64,000 nt of DNA from positions 362,324-426,323 of the forward strand of contig NZ_LWHG01000029.1 of NCBI RefSeq assembly GCF_001625445.1, read 5' to 3'. The notes under the pieces were generated by a model, which searched no databases, was not told the origin of the DNA, and saw nothing but the letters and a program-made list of their open reading frames with translations. Shown here one piece after another: positions 56,780 through 64,000 of this stretch (its first letter is position 1; each line of letters opens with the position of its first letter). The position numbers were made by a program, and so were the translations under genes. Source of the stretch: Haladaptatus sp. R4. Lineage in GTDB: Archaea; Halobacteriota; Halobacteria; Halobacteriales; Haladaptataceae.

Positions 56780-58747
56780 TCAGATCTCGGTTACGCGTTC
56801 GTGTCGCTCGTCGACGGCGGCGGCGTCCTCGGGCAGCAGCGCGGCGACGAGATATCCGGCGTACTCGCTGAAGTACTCGATGAGCGTTCCGATCCTGTCC
56901 GAATCGATCGCTTCGAGCGAGTCCAACAGGATGAACGGCACGTATTCGTACACTTCGTGCACGAGGTACCCGGCGAGGGCGAAGACGAGTCCCGTCACCT
57001 CACGCTCGCTTTCGCTGAGGTGGTCGATGGTGTCCTCGTACGTCGTCCCCGATTCCGTGCTTCGGATCACGTGCAGGTTGAACACGCTTTTGGTGACCTT
57101 ACGGCGTCCCTCCCGAACGTTCCGTTCGGTTCGGTCGATCCAGATTCGTTCGAGGTTGGCGTAATCGAGCAAGTCGAGCACGGTCTCCATGTGCTCGTTG
57201 AACTGCTCGACCGCTTCGGCCTCCGTCCTGTCGATCCGCGTCCGGAGGTCCGCCAGTTCCTCCCGAACGTCCTCCCGCCGTTCCTCGATCCGCTCGCGTT
57301 CGCCGACCTGCGCTTCGATCTCCTCGATTTCGGCCTCGACGTCGTCGAGGTCGGATTCGAGTCGCCCGAGTTCGAATTCGAGTTGATTCGCCTCTTTGTG
57401 AAGCGCCAGCACGTCGCTGTACTCCTCCTGTTCGAGTTCCTCGACCCGTCCTTCGAGGTCTTCGATCTCTTCGGTCAACTCCGTCCGTGTCCCGCGCAGG
57501 TCGTCCAACCGGGCTTCTCGGTCTTCGAGTTCCGATTCGAGTTGGTCGAGGCGCTGTTCCGTGCGTTCACGCTGTCGCTGTGCCTCTTCGAGTTCCTGTT
57601 TTTCGTCCCGAAGTTCGGATATCTCGGATTCGAGCGACGAGCGCTCGGCGTGTTTCTCCCGTCGAAGTTCGTGAAGCCGTTCGACCGTCCCCTCGATCGA
57701 CGATTTTTCGACCTCCGTTCCGCACGTCCAACAGACGACCGTTTCCGTGTCGGAGACGAGTTGGTCGGTGAGGGACTCGTTCGACTCCGCGTGCCCTCCG
57801 TGCTCTCCATCTCGAAGCGCCGAGAGCAGTTCAGGGCTCGTTCCCTCCAACATCTCCTCGTTGAACTGAATGATGGTCTGGAGTTCGGCCATCGTCGAAT
57901 CCAGTCGTTGTTTTTCATCTCGCCGTTGCTGGATTTGCTCCGTGATCATCGATACGTCCGTCTCCGAGGCATCCGAATCGTCCGCCTGTTCGTCTTCGAG
58001 CGACGAAACTTCGTCCCGAAGCGCCTCGATGCTTTCCTCCTCGGTCGAGATGTTGTACCGGATATCCTCTAGCCGCGAGCGCGTGTCGCTCAGTTCATCG
58101 AGTTTCTCTTCGAGTGCGGCCTTCTCGGATTTCGACTCGCCGACGTCCGCATCGGCGTCCTCCAACTCGGCTTCCTTCTCGGCCAGTTCGTCCTGTTTCT
58201 CCTCGATCTCGGTTCGCAGTTTGGTTCGTTTCTCTTCGAGCCCCGGAAGTTCATCCTTGAGCGAATCGAGTTCGTCGAGTTCGTCGTCGAGTCGCCGTTT
58301 CTCGTCCCGCAGTTGTTCGATCTCGGCCTGAATCGCATCGGTGTCGATGGGGCGCATGATGAGGTCGCGCAGGTCGTCCCCGCGTGCGACCGCGCGGCGC
58401 GCCTCGTTCGATTCGAGCAGGAACGCGAAGAGGTCCGCGAGCTCCGGGTCGGCGAGATACGGGTCGCCGCTGGTCACGACCGTCCCGTTCTGGCGGGTCA
58501 ACGTTCGCGTGTACGATTTGTCGCCGATAGTCATCTCGACGGTACCCTCCTCTGCGTCCCCTTTCAGCGAGGATTGGTCGCTACCGAGTGCCGCCATTAT
58601 CGCCTGTAGCAAGGAGGTTCTGTTCGTCGCGTTGCGACCGGTGAGGGCGGTCACTCCGGGGGAAAAGCTGACTTCCGTTTGGTCGATGCCGCCGATGTTT
58701 TGGACGCTTAGATCCACCTGGTTCAAGGCTTTATCCGATAGTTCCAT
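56780..58747 (-). CDS. Archaea-specific SMC-related ATPase
   Basis: 655 residues. Head-coil-hook-coil-head layout: N-terminal head with a degenerate Walker A 'ALTGRNATNRTSLLQAIMAA' (residues 37-45; Arg in place of the usual Lys), two long charged coiled coils (about 140-310 and 350-540), a central 'VVCWTCGTEVEKS' with CxxC like a Rad50 zinc hook, then the C-terminal head with a signature-like 'LSESEREVTGLVFALAGYLV' and Walker B 'VPFILLDSLEAID'. I recognise it as the haloarchaeal SMC-related family often paired with an rdfA gene, which is not seen here. The ATG at 58747 is preferred over one eight codons upstream. A role in DNA maintenance or defence is inferred. Confidence 0.82.
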   Translation of the reverse strand: MELSDKALNQVDLSVQNIGGIDQTEVSFSPGVTALTGRNATNRTSLLQAIMAALGSDQSSLKGDAEEGTVEMTIGDKSYTRTLTRQNGTVVTSGDPYLADPELADLFAFLLESNEARRAVARGDDLRDLIMRPIDTDAIQAEIEQLRDEKRRLDDELDELDSLKDELPGLEEKRTKLRTEIEEKQDELAEKEAELEDADADVGESKSEKAALEEKLDELSDTRSRLEDIRYNISTEEESIEALRDEVSSLEDEQADDSDASETDVSMITEQIQQRRDEKQRLDSTMAELQTIIQFNEEMLEGTSPELLSALRDGEHGGHAESNESLTDQLVSDTETVVCWTCGTEVEKSSIEGTVERLHELRREKHAERSSLESEISELRDEKQELEEAQRQRERTEQRLDQLESELEDREARLDDLRGTRTELTEEIEDLEGRVEELEQEEYSDVLALHKEANQLEFELGRLESDLDDVEAEIEEIEAQVGERERIEERREDVREELADLRTRIDRTEAEAVEQFNEHMETVLDLLDYANLERIWIDRTERNVREGRRKVTKSVFNLHVIRSTESGTTYEDTIDHLSESEREVTGLVFALAGYLVHEVYEYVPFILLDSLEAIDSDRIGTLIEYFSEYAGYLVAALLPEDAAAVDERHERVTEI

Positions 58748-59527
58748 ACGAACTCGTTGTGCTTCCTCCAATATAAATGGTTCATTTTCAGCGTGAGAAA
58801 ATTACAGTACTATCCTTGTAATGGGCCTGGGTTCGTTGGCTTTGACTTATCGGACGGTCCGTCGATCGATGTGGATCGCTTGTTGGAGGACGAAATTCTG
58901 TGTCGTTTCGGTGCGCCGAGTCAATCGCATTCGGATAAGCCACGCTAGAGGAATACAGTAACTATCCGAATACGTCCGACACAAAGGTAGAATCCATGAC
59001 CTTTCTGGAGTAACTTTGCTGTCTGCCGAGGGACCATCTTCGGTGTGAAATACTGTGGAATACTGTAAATAATCGTAAAGTGTTCTTGGAGAGTGGATCC
59101 GGCACTATCATTAATAAATTTGGGTAATATCCACGATTTATAACTCTCTCTTCGATAATTATTCTTTTATTGCTCGTGATCGTCCATCATATACTCAGAT
59201 TCTAAAATCGGATTTTGAAATATTTCTGTGGGATTTAAATTTTCTTGCCGCTCTGTTACTCCTCCGCTCGTCGTGTTCGCCCGACTCCCTCATACGTTCG
59301 GACTCTTTTCTGGACCTCACGAGTGTTATCCGTGTTTTTACAATAGGTACCTTAACTGTAGTAGCTGTGCCACCTATTGTACCTCAACAATCTACTTACG
59401 GCAATTTTATATCCTCTCGGCAGAATGGCTCTTACAACCGTCGAAACGAATGTACGAGTCATAATAGGTGGCTCTTGCAGCTGATCCATCTATCAAGAAT
59501 CGAGAATTACGACGGGCAGGTCACACA
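58748..59527. other. AT-rich gap between the SMC-related gene and parA
   Basis: 780 bp, clearly richer in A+T than the flanks (58980-59430 especially), with no credible gene. It contains three copies of a 13-bp motif ahead of parA, listed separately. A centromere-like or replication role is possible; no Orc1/Cdc6 or Rep gene is in the window. Confidence 0.55.
59339..59472. repeat. Three copies of a TACAATAGGT motif upstream of parA
   Basis: TACAATAGGTACC at 59339-59351 (plus), TACAATAGGTGGC at 59369-59381 (minus) and CATAATAGGTGGC at 59460-59472 (plus). The first two face each other across a 17-bp gap; the third is 55 bp before the parA ATG. They are candidates for a parS-like partition site or a ParA operator. 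Confidence 0.6.
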
Positions 59528-60400
59528 ATGGCAGCTACCGAAGACACTCCACGCGCCGTAAGCGTGGTCATCCTGAAGGGCGGCGTCGGCAAATCAACGA
59601 TCTCGATGAACCTCGCGCGACAGCTTTCCGAACGCGGTCGCGTCCTGTTCGCGGACCTCGATCCGAACGGCCACGCGACCAACGGTCTCGGCTTCGGGAC
59701 CGTCTATCGGGGGGAGACGAACCTCGGGGACGTTATCCTCGACAACGGGGACGCGACCGTCTCCGACCTGATCCAGGAGACGAAGTTCGGGTTCGATCTC
59801 CTTCCGTCGTCGGATTCGCTCGAAGACGTGGAAAAGGACCTCGCGGGGGCATTGCAGGGCTCCGCACGGGTGAAGACGAAAATCGTCGACCCACTGCTCG
59901 GCGAGCGGTACGACTACATCGTGTTCGACTGTCCGGCCTACCCCGGCATGCTCAACAACAACGCGTTGGTCGCTTCGGGCAACGTCATCATCCCGCTCGA
60001 ACCCGGCTCCAGTTCCATCGGCGGATACAAACGCACGATGGAGCGACTCATCACCCCTTCCCGGGAGTATATCGACATCGACGTGCTCGCGTTGGTCCCG
60101 AACAAACTCCGCGAACGGATCGACCATCGAACGGAAGACCGCGAACTGCTCGAAAACCTCAACACCGCCGACGCGACGGAGGGAAAAGTCCCGAACTTCG
60201 CGCGGATCACGGCCGACCAATTCGACGCCATCGATAATGGAGAGATGAAACCCCCGAAACCCGGAATCCGATACAGCGCAGCGCTTTCGAAATCGTTGAA
60301 AGCACAGCAGCCACTGATGGACTACGATCCCGACAACAGCCAACTCGAAAACTTCGACGAGTTGGCCACCATCGTCGCCAACGGAGGTGTCGAACGATGA
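59528..60400 (+). CDS. parA: ParA family ATPase
   Basis: 290 residues. Deviant Walker A 'LKGGVGKSTISMNLARQLSE' (first Lys at residue 17), switch region 'LFADLDPNGHATNGLGFG', and 'YIVFDCPAYPGMLNNNAL' as the Walker B-like strand. ParA ATPases move plasmids or chromosomes apart by dynamic nucleoid binding; related ones position other cargo. The ATG at 59528 starts just before the typical 'VSVVILKGGVGKS'. The stop overlaps the next ATG (ATGA). The Asp in the Walker B strand is followed by Cys-Pro, as in plasmid-type ParA proteins. Confidence 0.88.
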   Translation: MAATEDTPRAVSVVILKGGVGKSTISMNLARQLSERGRVLFADLDPNGHATNGLGFGTVYRGETNLGDVILDNGDATVSDLIQETKFGFDLLPSSDSLEDVEKDLAGALQGSARVKTKIVDPLLGERYDYIVFDCPAYPGMLNNNALVASGNVIIPLEPGSSSIGGYKRTMERLITPSREYIDIDVLALVPNKLRERIDHRTEDRELLENLNTADATEGKVPNFARITADQFDAIDNGEMKPPKPGIRYSAALSKSLKAQQPLMDYDPDNSQLENFDELATIVANGGVER

Positions 60401-60801
60401 CCGATGCGAACCCGTTCGACGATTTGGGAGCGGTCGAGGACGACTCGGACGACACGGCCGAGGGTTCGAACGACCCCGTCGTCGAATCCACGGACGCCCC
60501 CACCTCGCCGGAGGCATCGTCGGACCAGGGATCGGACCGAACGGAGGAGTCGTCCGACCCCGTCTCGGGACCGTCGTTCGACTATTCCGAAGTTCGCCAG
60601 CGCCCCCTCTATGCGCGCGGCGAGACGTGGGACGAGTTCGAGGACGCGATTGGAATCTCCGTCGTTCCCGAACTCCGTCGGGAGGGTATCCGCGACGAGG
60701 AAAAGCGTGAGATTCACGACGCCGTCCTCTCGCTCGCGGCTGAAGAGCCGGAACGGATCGTCGAACTCATCATCGAGCGACGGCGCGACCCGGAGCGATA
60801 G
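60397..60801 (+). CDS. Small acidic partner of ParA, unknown family
   Basis: 134 residues. The first 65 are disordered and rich in Asp, Ser and Thr; a compact end ('YARGETWDEFEDAIGISVVP', 'EIHDAVLSLAAEEPERIVEL') should be helical. The ATGA overlap with parA means translational coupling. The position matches the ParB-type centromere-binding partner in small par operons, but I see no helix-turn-helix or ribbon-helix-helix, so this is a guess from context. Confidence 0.6.
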   Translation: MTDANPFDDLGAVEDDSDDTAEGSNDPVVESTDAPTSPEASSDQGSDRTEESSDPVSGPSFDYSEVRQRPLYARGETWDEFEDAIGISVVPELRREGIRDEEKREIHDAVLSLAAEEPERIVELIIERRRDPER

Positions 60802-61629
60802 TCAGGCGGGATTCGTCGCCTTTAGCGAAAACGTGAACGGTAGCTCGTATTCTATCTCGGGAAGCCGCCATCGGTCGTCGCCGTCCGGTTCCATGGCTTC
60901 GAACCGATCGAACGTGGCCCACGGGTGTTCGTGGAGGAACTCGATTCTGAGGCCCGCATCGATCAGCGCGGTGACGATGTCCTCCATCGAGTGCGAGAAT
61001 CCGTGCGAGCGCTGATTTTCCAGGCCGAAGTCCCACCCAGCGTAGCTACCGTCGAACTCCTCGGTGACCGCCTCGGTGTTGAAGTAGGGATGTGCGACCT
61101 GCAAGCTCTCGGCGGTGCTTTCGTACGCGAAAGGGTTCGTCAGCGGATGTCCGTCCGCGATGTAGAACGTCCCGCCGGGTTCGAGGTGGGTGGCGACGAC
61201 GTCCGCCCATCGTCCCAAATCGGGAAGCCAGTAGATGGTGCCGTAGGAGGTGAACACCACTTCGAACGACTCGTCCAGATTCGACGGCAGTTCATAGATG
61301 TCGCTCTCGACGAACCCCGCTCGCTCCGGCGTGAGGCCGATTTCGTCCCGCAACTCGCGTGCAGTCTCGATTGCGGTCGGCGAAAAATCGACGCCCGTCG
61401 CGTGGGCCACCCCTTCGTTCCGTACCCACGAGAGTGTGTCCATCCCGAAGTGACATTGGAGATGTAACAGCCTCCTGTCGGCGATATCCAACTCCTCCCG
61501 TTCGAGTCGCCGAAGCGACGACTCCCCGTTTAGGAATGCCTCGACGTCGTAGAAGTCGGTTTCCGGATGGTGCTCCGCGAGTTCGTCCCAGTGAGCGCGA
61601 TTCTCCTCGATGTATTCGTGATGGTCCAT
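60802..61629 (-). CDS. Class I SAM-dependent methyltransferase
   Basis: 275 residues. 'RRLLHLQCHFGMDTLSWV' (motif I variant), 'ATGVDFSPTAIETARELRDE', 'FVESDIYELPSNL', 'FEVVFTSYGTIYWLPDLGRW' and 'LEPGGTFYIADGHP' are the usual SAM-binding strands; the C-terminus ends 'LPFTFSLKATNPA'. Small-molecule methyltransferases of this group are widespread and substrates cannot be read from sequence. Its stop touches the stop of the ParA-partner gene. Confidence 0.85.
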   Translation of the reverse strand: MDHHEYIEENRAHWDELAEHHPETDFYDVEAFLNGESSLRRLEREELDIADRRLLHLQCHFGMDTLSWVRNEGVAHATGVDFSPTAIETARELRDEIGLTPERAGFVESDIYELPSNLDESFEVVFTSYGTIYWLPDLGRWADVVATHLEPGGTFYIADGHPLTNPFAYESTAESLQVAHPYFNTEAVTEEFDGSYAGWDFGLENQRSHGFSHSMEDIVTALIDAGLRIEFLHEHPWATFDRFEAMEPDGDDRWRLPEIEYELPFTFSLKATNPA

Positions 61630-61760
61630 ACGGAGGATGCCGCCGTCGCTCGCATCAATGTATCGTATATGTGTTACCAATTGGTTCTCAGAGCGGGTGA
61701 GCATCCTCGAATTTTGTCCGAACACCGACTGGAATCGGCGTCGCTTTTCCGCCGAGAAGC

Positions 61761-63290
61761 TCAGTCGGCGAGACCGAGGCGCTCGAACTGCGTCTCCGGC
61801 GCGCCGAGTTCCGCCATGGCATCGCGGAGGACGTCGCGCAGTTCGCCTTCGACTTCGGTCGCGTCCCCGGCGAGGTTCGTTCGCTGTCGGGGGTCGGTCC
61901 GAACGTCGAACAGCATGGGTTGATCGTGCTGTTCGTAGGACTTTCCGGCGTAACGCCACACGGGGGAATCGCTGTACGGGAGGAACTCACCGGCGTCGGC
62001 ATCGTGTTTCGGCGTGACGGGGGTGAACCACGAACGGGGGTTCATCATCGTCGTCGAGTAACAGTCCGTGGGAACGTCCCCATTGCACGGATGGAGGTAG
62101 GTGTGTTCGCCGTCCGTGACGTTCACCGACGACCCCCAGTAGCCGTACAGCGCCCAGTCCCGGTGTCGTTCCGTTTCGCCCATCAGGAGCGGGTACAGGC
62201 TTCGACTGTGAGTCTGCCCCGGTACCTCCACATCGAGCGCGTCGAGCACCGTCGCGTACAGATCGACGGCCGACGTGAGTTCCGACACCCGCTCGCCCAT
62301 TCGCGGACTGTCCGGGTGCCAAATCAGCAGCGGGGTTCTGGCGAGAACGTCGTACACCGGCCCGTCGTTTTTCCCGATCCAGCCGTGGTCGCCGAGGAGA
62401 AATCCGTGATCTGACGTGACGACGACCATCGTCTCGTCCCACAAGTTCTGCTCATCGAGTGCGTCGAGCACGTCCCCGAACTGGTGGTCGACCATCGTCA
62501 CCTTCCCGGCGAACTGCGACCGAAGGAAGTCGAGTTGTCGCTCGGTCAGTTCGCTCTGCCCGCCGTCGATTCGACCGTAGTGAGGCCAGATGGGCAAGTC
62601 GCCGTCGCGGGGGTCCTCGTCCGTGTACATCGACGCGTACGGCTCCGGACAGTGGAACGGTTCGTGCACGTCGAAGCTGTCCACGTTACAGTACCACGAC
62701 TCCCACTCCTGATTCCGTTCTAGCCAGTCGGTGACCGCCGAGAACACCCGCGGCGCGAAGAAGTCGTCCACCGACTCGAACTCGTCGACGTTCCGCGCGT
62801 ACTGGTTCCGGTTTCGAAACCGAAGCGAGTCGGGGTGGGTGCTGGCCGCCCCGGCGAGTCGCCCGCGCATCCGGTCGCCCGGTTCCTTCGGAACGGTTCG
62901 CCACGCGTCTATCTCCTGCCCTCGAACGAACGAAAAACCGTTGTAGTCCTCGTAGTAGCCGTGGCTCCCGTGCTGGAAATAGTGGTAATGGTCGGTTATC
63001 AGTTCGGTCAGGGTGCCGTTCTTCCGGAGCAGTTGGGGAAGCGTCGCGTCGAACGGCTCTATGGGTCCCCAAGGCCGCCAGAGGAACTCCTGTGTCCCCG
63101 TCTGCCACTCCCGTCGGGTGGGCATGCACGGCAGGCTACCGGCGTAGTGTGTGTCGAAGACGGCCGCTTTCTCCGCGAACCGGTCGAGGTTGTCCGTCTC
63201 GACATCGTACCCGACGACGGCCGGTTTCTCGCTGTATGCACCGAGGAAATCGCGGCGGAGACTGTCGATGGAGACGAAGAGAACGTTCAT
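61761..63290 (-). CDS. Sulfatase family hydrolase
   Basis: 509 residues. Alkaline phosphatase-superfamily metal motif 'NVLFVSIDSLRRDFLGAY', active-site Cys in C55-M-P-T-R59 (CxPxR, the formylglycine site of type I sulfatases), 'VVVTSDHGFLLGDHGWIGK' for the second metal and 'PLLIWHPDSPRMGERVSELT'. There is no signal peptide, so it probably acts in the cytoplasm on sulfated sugars or sulfate esters. No formylglycine-generating enzyme gene is in the window. It overlaps the DUF1450-like gene by 4 bp. A phosphonate monoester hydrolase is an alternative reading. Confidence 0.85.
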   Translation of the reverse strand: MNVLFVSIDSLRRDFLGAYSEKPAVVGYDVETDNLDRFAEKAAVFDTHYAGSLPCMPTRREWQTGTQEFLWRPWGPIEPFDATLPQLLRKNGTLTELITDHYHYFQHGSHGYYEDYNGFSFVRGQEIDAWRTVPKEPGDRMRGRLAGAASTHPDSLRFRNRNQYARNVDEFESVDDFFAPRVFSAVTDWLERNQEWESWYCNVDSFDVHEPFHCPEPYASMYTDEDPRDGDLPIWPHYGRIDGGQSELTERQLDFLRSQFAGKVTMVDHQFGDVLDALDEQNLWDETMVVVTSDHGFLLGDHGWIGKNDGPVYDVLARTPLLIWHPDSPRMGERVSELTSAVDLYATVLDALDVEVPGQTHSRSLYPLLMGETERHRDWALYGYWGSSVNVTDGEHTYLHPCNGDVPTDCYSTTMMNPRSWFTPVTPKHDADAGEFLPYSDSPVWRYAGKSYEQHDQPMLFDVRTDPRQRTNLAGDATEVEGELRDVLRDAMAELGAPETQFERLGLAD

Positions 63291-63496
63291 CGCTCCTCCG
63301 TCTCACGTCTACTCCCGTCGAGCAGTTCCTCGTGGTCGTCGCCGTCCCTGAGGGTTCCATCGACCACCAGAAACGGCCTCGCATAACAGATACCGCAGTG
63401 TTCCAAGCAGGGATGTTCGTCCGCGCCGACTTCCCGTAACCGGCATCGTACGTCCTCCTCGACGTTGCTCAGGCAGTATTCGATCGTCGGAGACAT
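63287..63496 (-). CDS. Small cysteine-rich DUF1450-like protein
   Basis: 69 residues. 'SPTIEYCLSNVEEDVRCRLR', then 'CLEHCGICYARPFLVVDGTL' gives five cysteines, as in the DUF1450 (YuzB-like) family, probably for a metal or an iron-sulfur site. The ATG at 63496 follows a minus-strand TCTTTATC box (about 63521-63528). Its last bases overlap the sulfatase ATG (ATGA), so the two are co-translated. Confidence 0.7.
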   Translation of the reverse strand: MSPTIEYCLSNVEEDVRCRLREVGADEHPCLEHCGICYARPFLVVDGTLRDGDDHEELLDGSRRETEER

Positions 63497-63759
63497 GGCC
63501 CGTGATTGCTCATCCGTTTCGATAAAGACTCGGGTCGGGAAAACAACTCGATGGACAGAAAGGCACAGTTTTGGAGGATCTGCTAGTTCTTCCCACATTT
63601 CGGTCTGTCTCCGTGATTTTCGGGACGGTCCGGTCCGCTCCGGCACGAATATCGTCACGAAACCCGTGTAGAAAACTATCAAAATATGTATAAATATAGT
63701 CGAAATAGACGGGAACAACAGAATTTTTATTGTTCAGTAAGGTGATCTTTTCGCGTATG
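63497..63759. other. Intergenic region, AT-rich
   Basis: 263 bp holding the promoter of the DUF1450-like gene and an AT-rich stretch at 63660-63735. Nothing else recognised. Confidence 0.45.
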
Positions 63760-64000
63760 CTATCTCGTCTTCGCCCTCCAGCCCGGGTCGCTTTCACTCC
63801 CCGCATCGTCGTCCTCGTCCTCGCCGTCATCGTGCCGAGACCGTCCTCCGGTTCACTCTCGGCGTGGTTGAACCACTCGCGGCCGTCCTCTGTCCACCCG
63901 TCGTCGCCGTCCCGGTTCTCGGTGCGGCGGCCCCGGCGGTCCGAACCACCGTCCGCGACCCGGCGACGCACCCAACCCGACCTGCACGTCGAGGCACTGC
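63760..64000 (-). CDS. C-terminal end of an acidic protein (partial, probably frameshifted)
   Basis: On the minus strand two adjacent frames are very acidic: 'GDDGWTEDGREWFNHAESEP' entering from the window edge and, after a likely single-base slip near 63835, 'HDDGEDEDDDAGSESDPGW' ending 'RAKTR' and a TAG at 63760-63762. The amino acid bias fits a haloarchaeal protein tail. The opposite strand also has an open hydrophobic frame, so the call is tentative. Confidence 0.3.

Noticed and set aside
63760..64000. Open plus-strand frame starting with ATG at 63759 and reaching the window edge
   Set aside because: Composition is Arg/Pro/Ser-rich, the usual complement of an acidic minus-strand gene; the minus-strand reading is preferred.

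Overview
The window reads as a haloarchaeal chromosome or megaplasmid segment. Proteins are strongly acidic, and exported ones carry twin-arginine (Tat) signals, several followed by lipoboxes. Lineage-typical families are present: tandem DUF7344-type winged helices, a Bat-type HTH, DUF5828, an archaea-specific SMC-related protein and a group II chaperonin. Many genes have AT-rich TATA boxes about 25-35 nt before the start codon, as expected for leaderless transcripts. No tRNA, rRNA, CRISPR array or intact transposase was seen. The species cannot be fixed from the sequence alone.

Layout. 1-4.6 kb: end of a thioesterase gene, an MFS carrier and regulatory or unknown genes. 4.7-11.2 kb: a minus-strand operon of a CUT1 sugar ABC importer (binding protein, two permeases, ATPase) followed by a class II aldolase and D-galactonate dehydratase. 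11.4-16.6 kb: two SDR dehydrogenases, a zinc alcohol dehydrogenase, an FGGY (rhamnulokinase-like) kinase and a divergent IclR regulator. 17.1-25.2 kb: an oxidative pentose cluster like Haloferax xac, with KDX dehydratase (xacE), pentonate dehydratase (xacD), pentose dehydrogenase (xacA), 2-oxoglutarate semialdehyde dehydrogenase (xacF) and an IclR regulator (xacR-like), plus an oxidoreductase and a TIM-barrel isomerase. 25.4-33.9 kb: oxidoreductase, isomerase and a second ABC importer split over both strands, whose permease genes run into a divergent chaperonin gene. 34-37.5 kb: a membrane protein, GH42 beta-galactosidase and a ThuA-like protein. 37.5-39.2 kb: a gene-poor stretch with decayed material. 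39.2-56.3 kb: two GH3 glycosidases, a GH95 remnant, a large GH2 beta-galactosidase and a third ABC importer with an oxidoreductase. 56.8-60.8 kb: an SMC-related gene facing a parA operon across an AT-rich gap. 60.8-63.5 kb: a methyltransferase, a sulfatase and a DUF1450-like protein.

How it fits together (inference). Tat-exported GH3, GH2 and once GH95 enzymes trim plant or algal oligosaccharides. Three ABC importers bring in sugars, cytoplasmic GH42 and GH3 finish hydrolysis, and the pentose and galactonate branches oxidise the monosaccharides. A 15-bp dyad, TTCT-N7-AGAA, lies ahead of the xacR-like gene, both GH3 genes and the ThuA-like gene, which suggests that one IclR protein links pentose sensing to glycosidase expression.

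Caveat. About twenty otherwise well-conserved genes are broken by single-base insertions or deletions, several in G/C runs. I treat them as probable sequencing errors and give coordinates of the whole gene.
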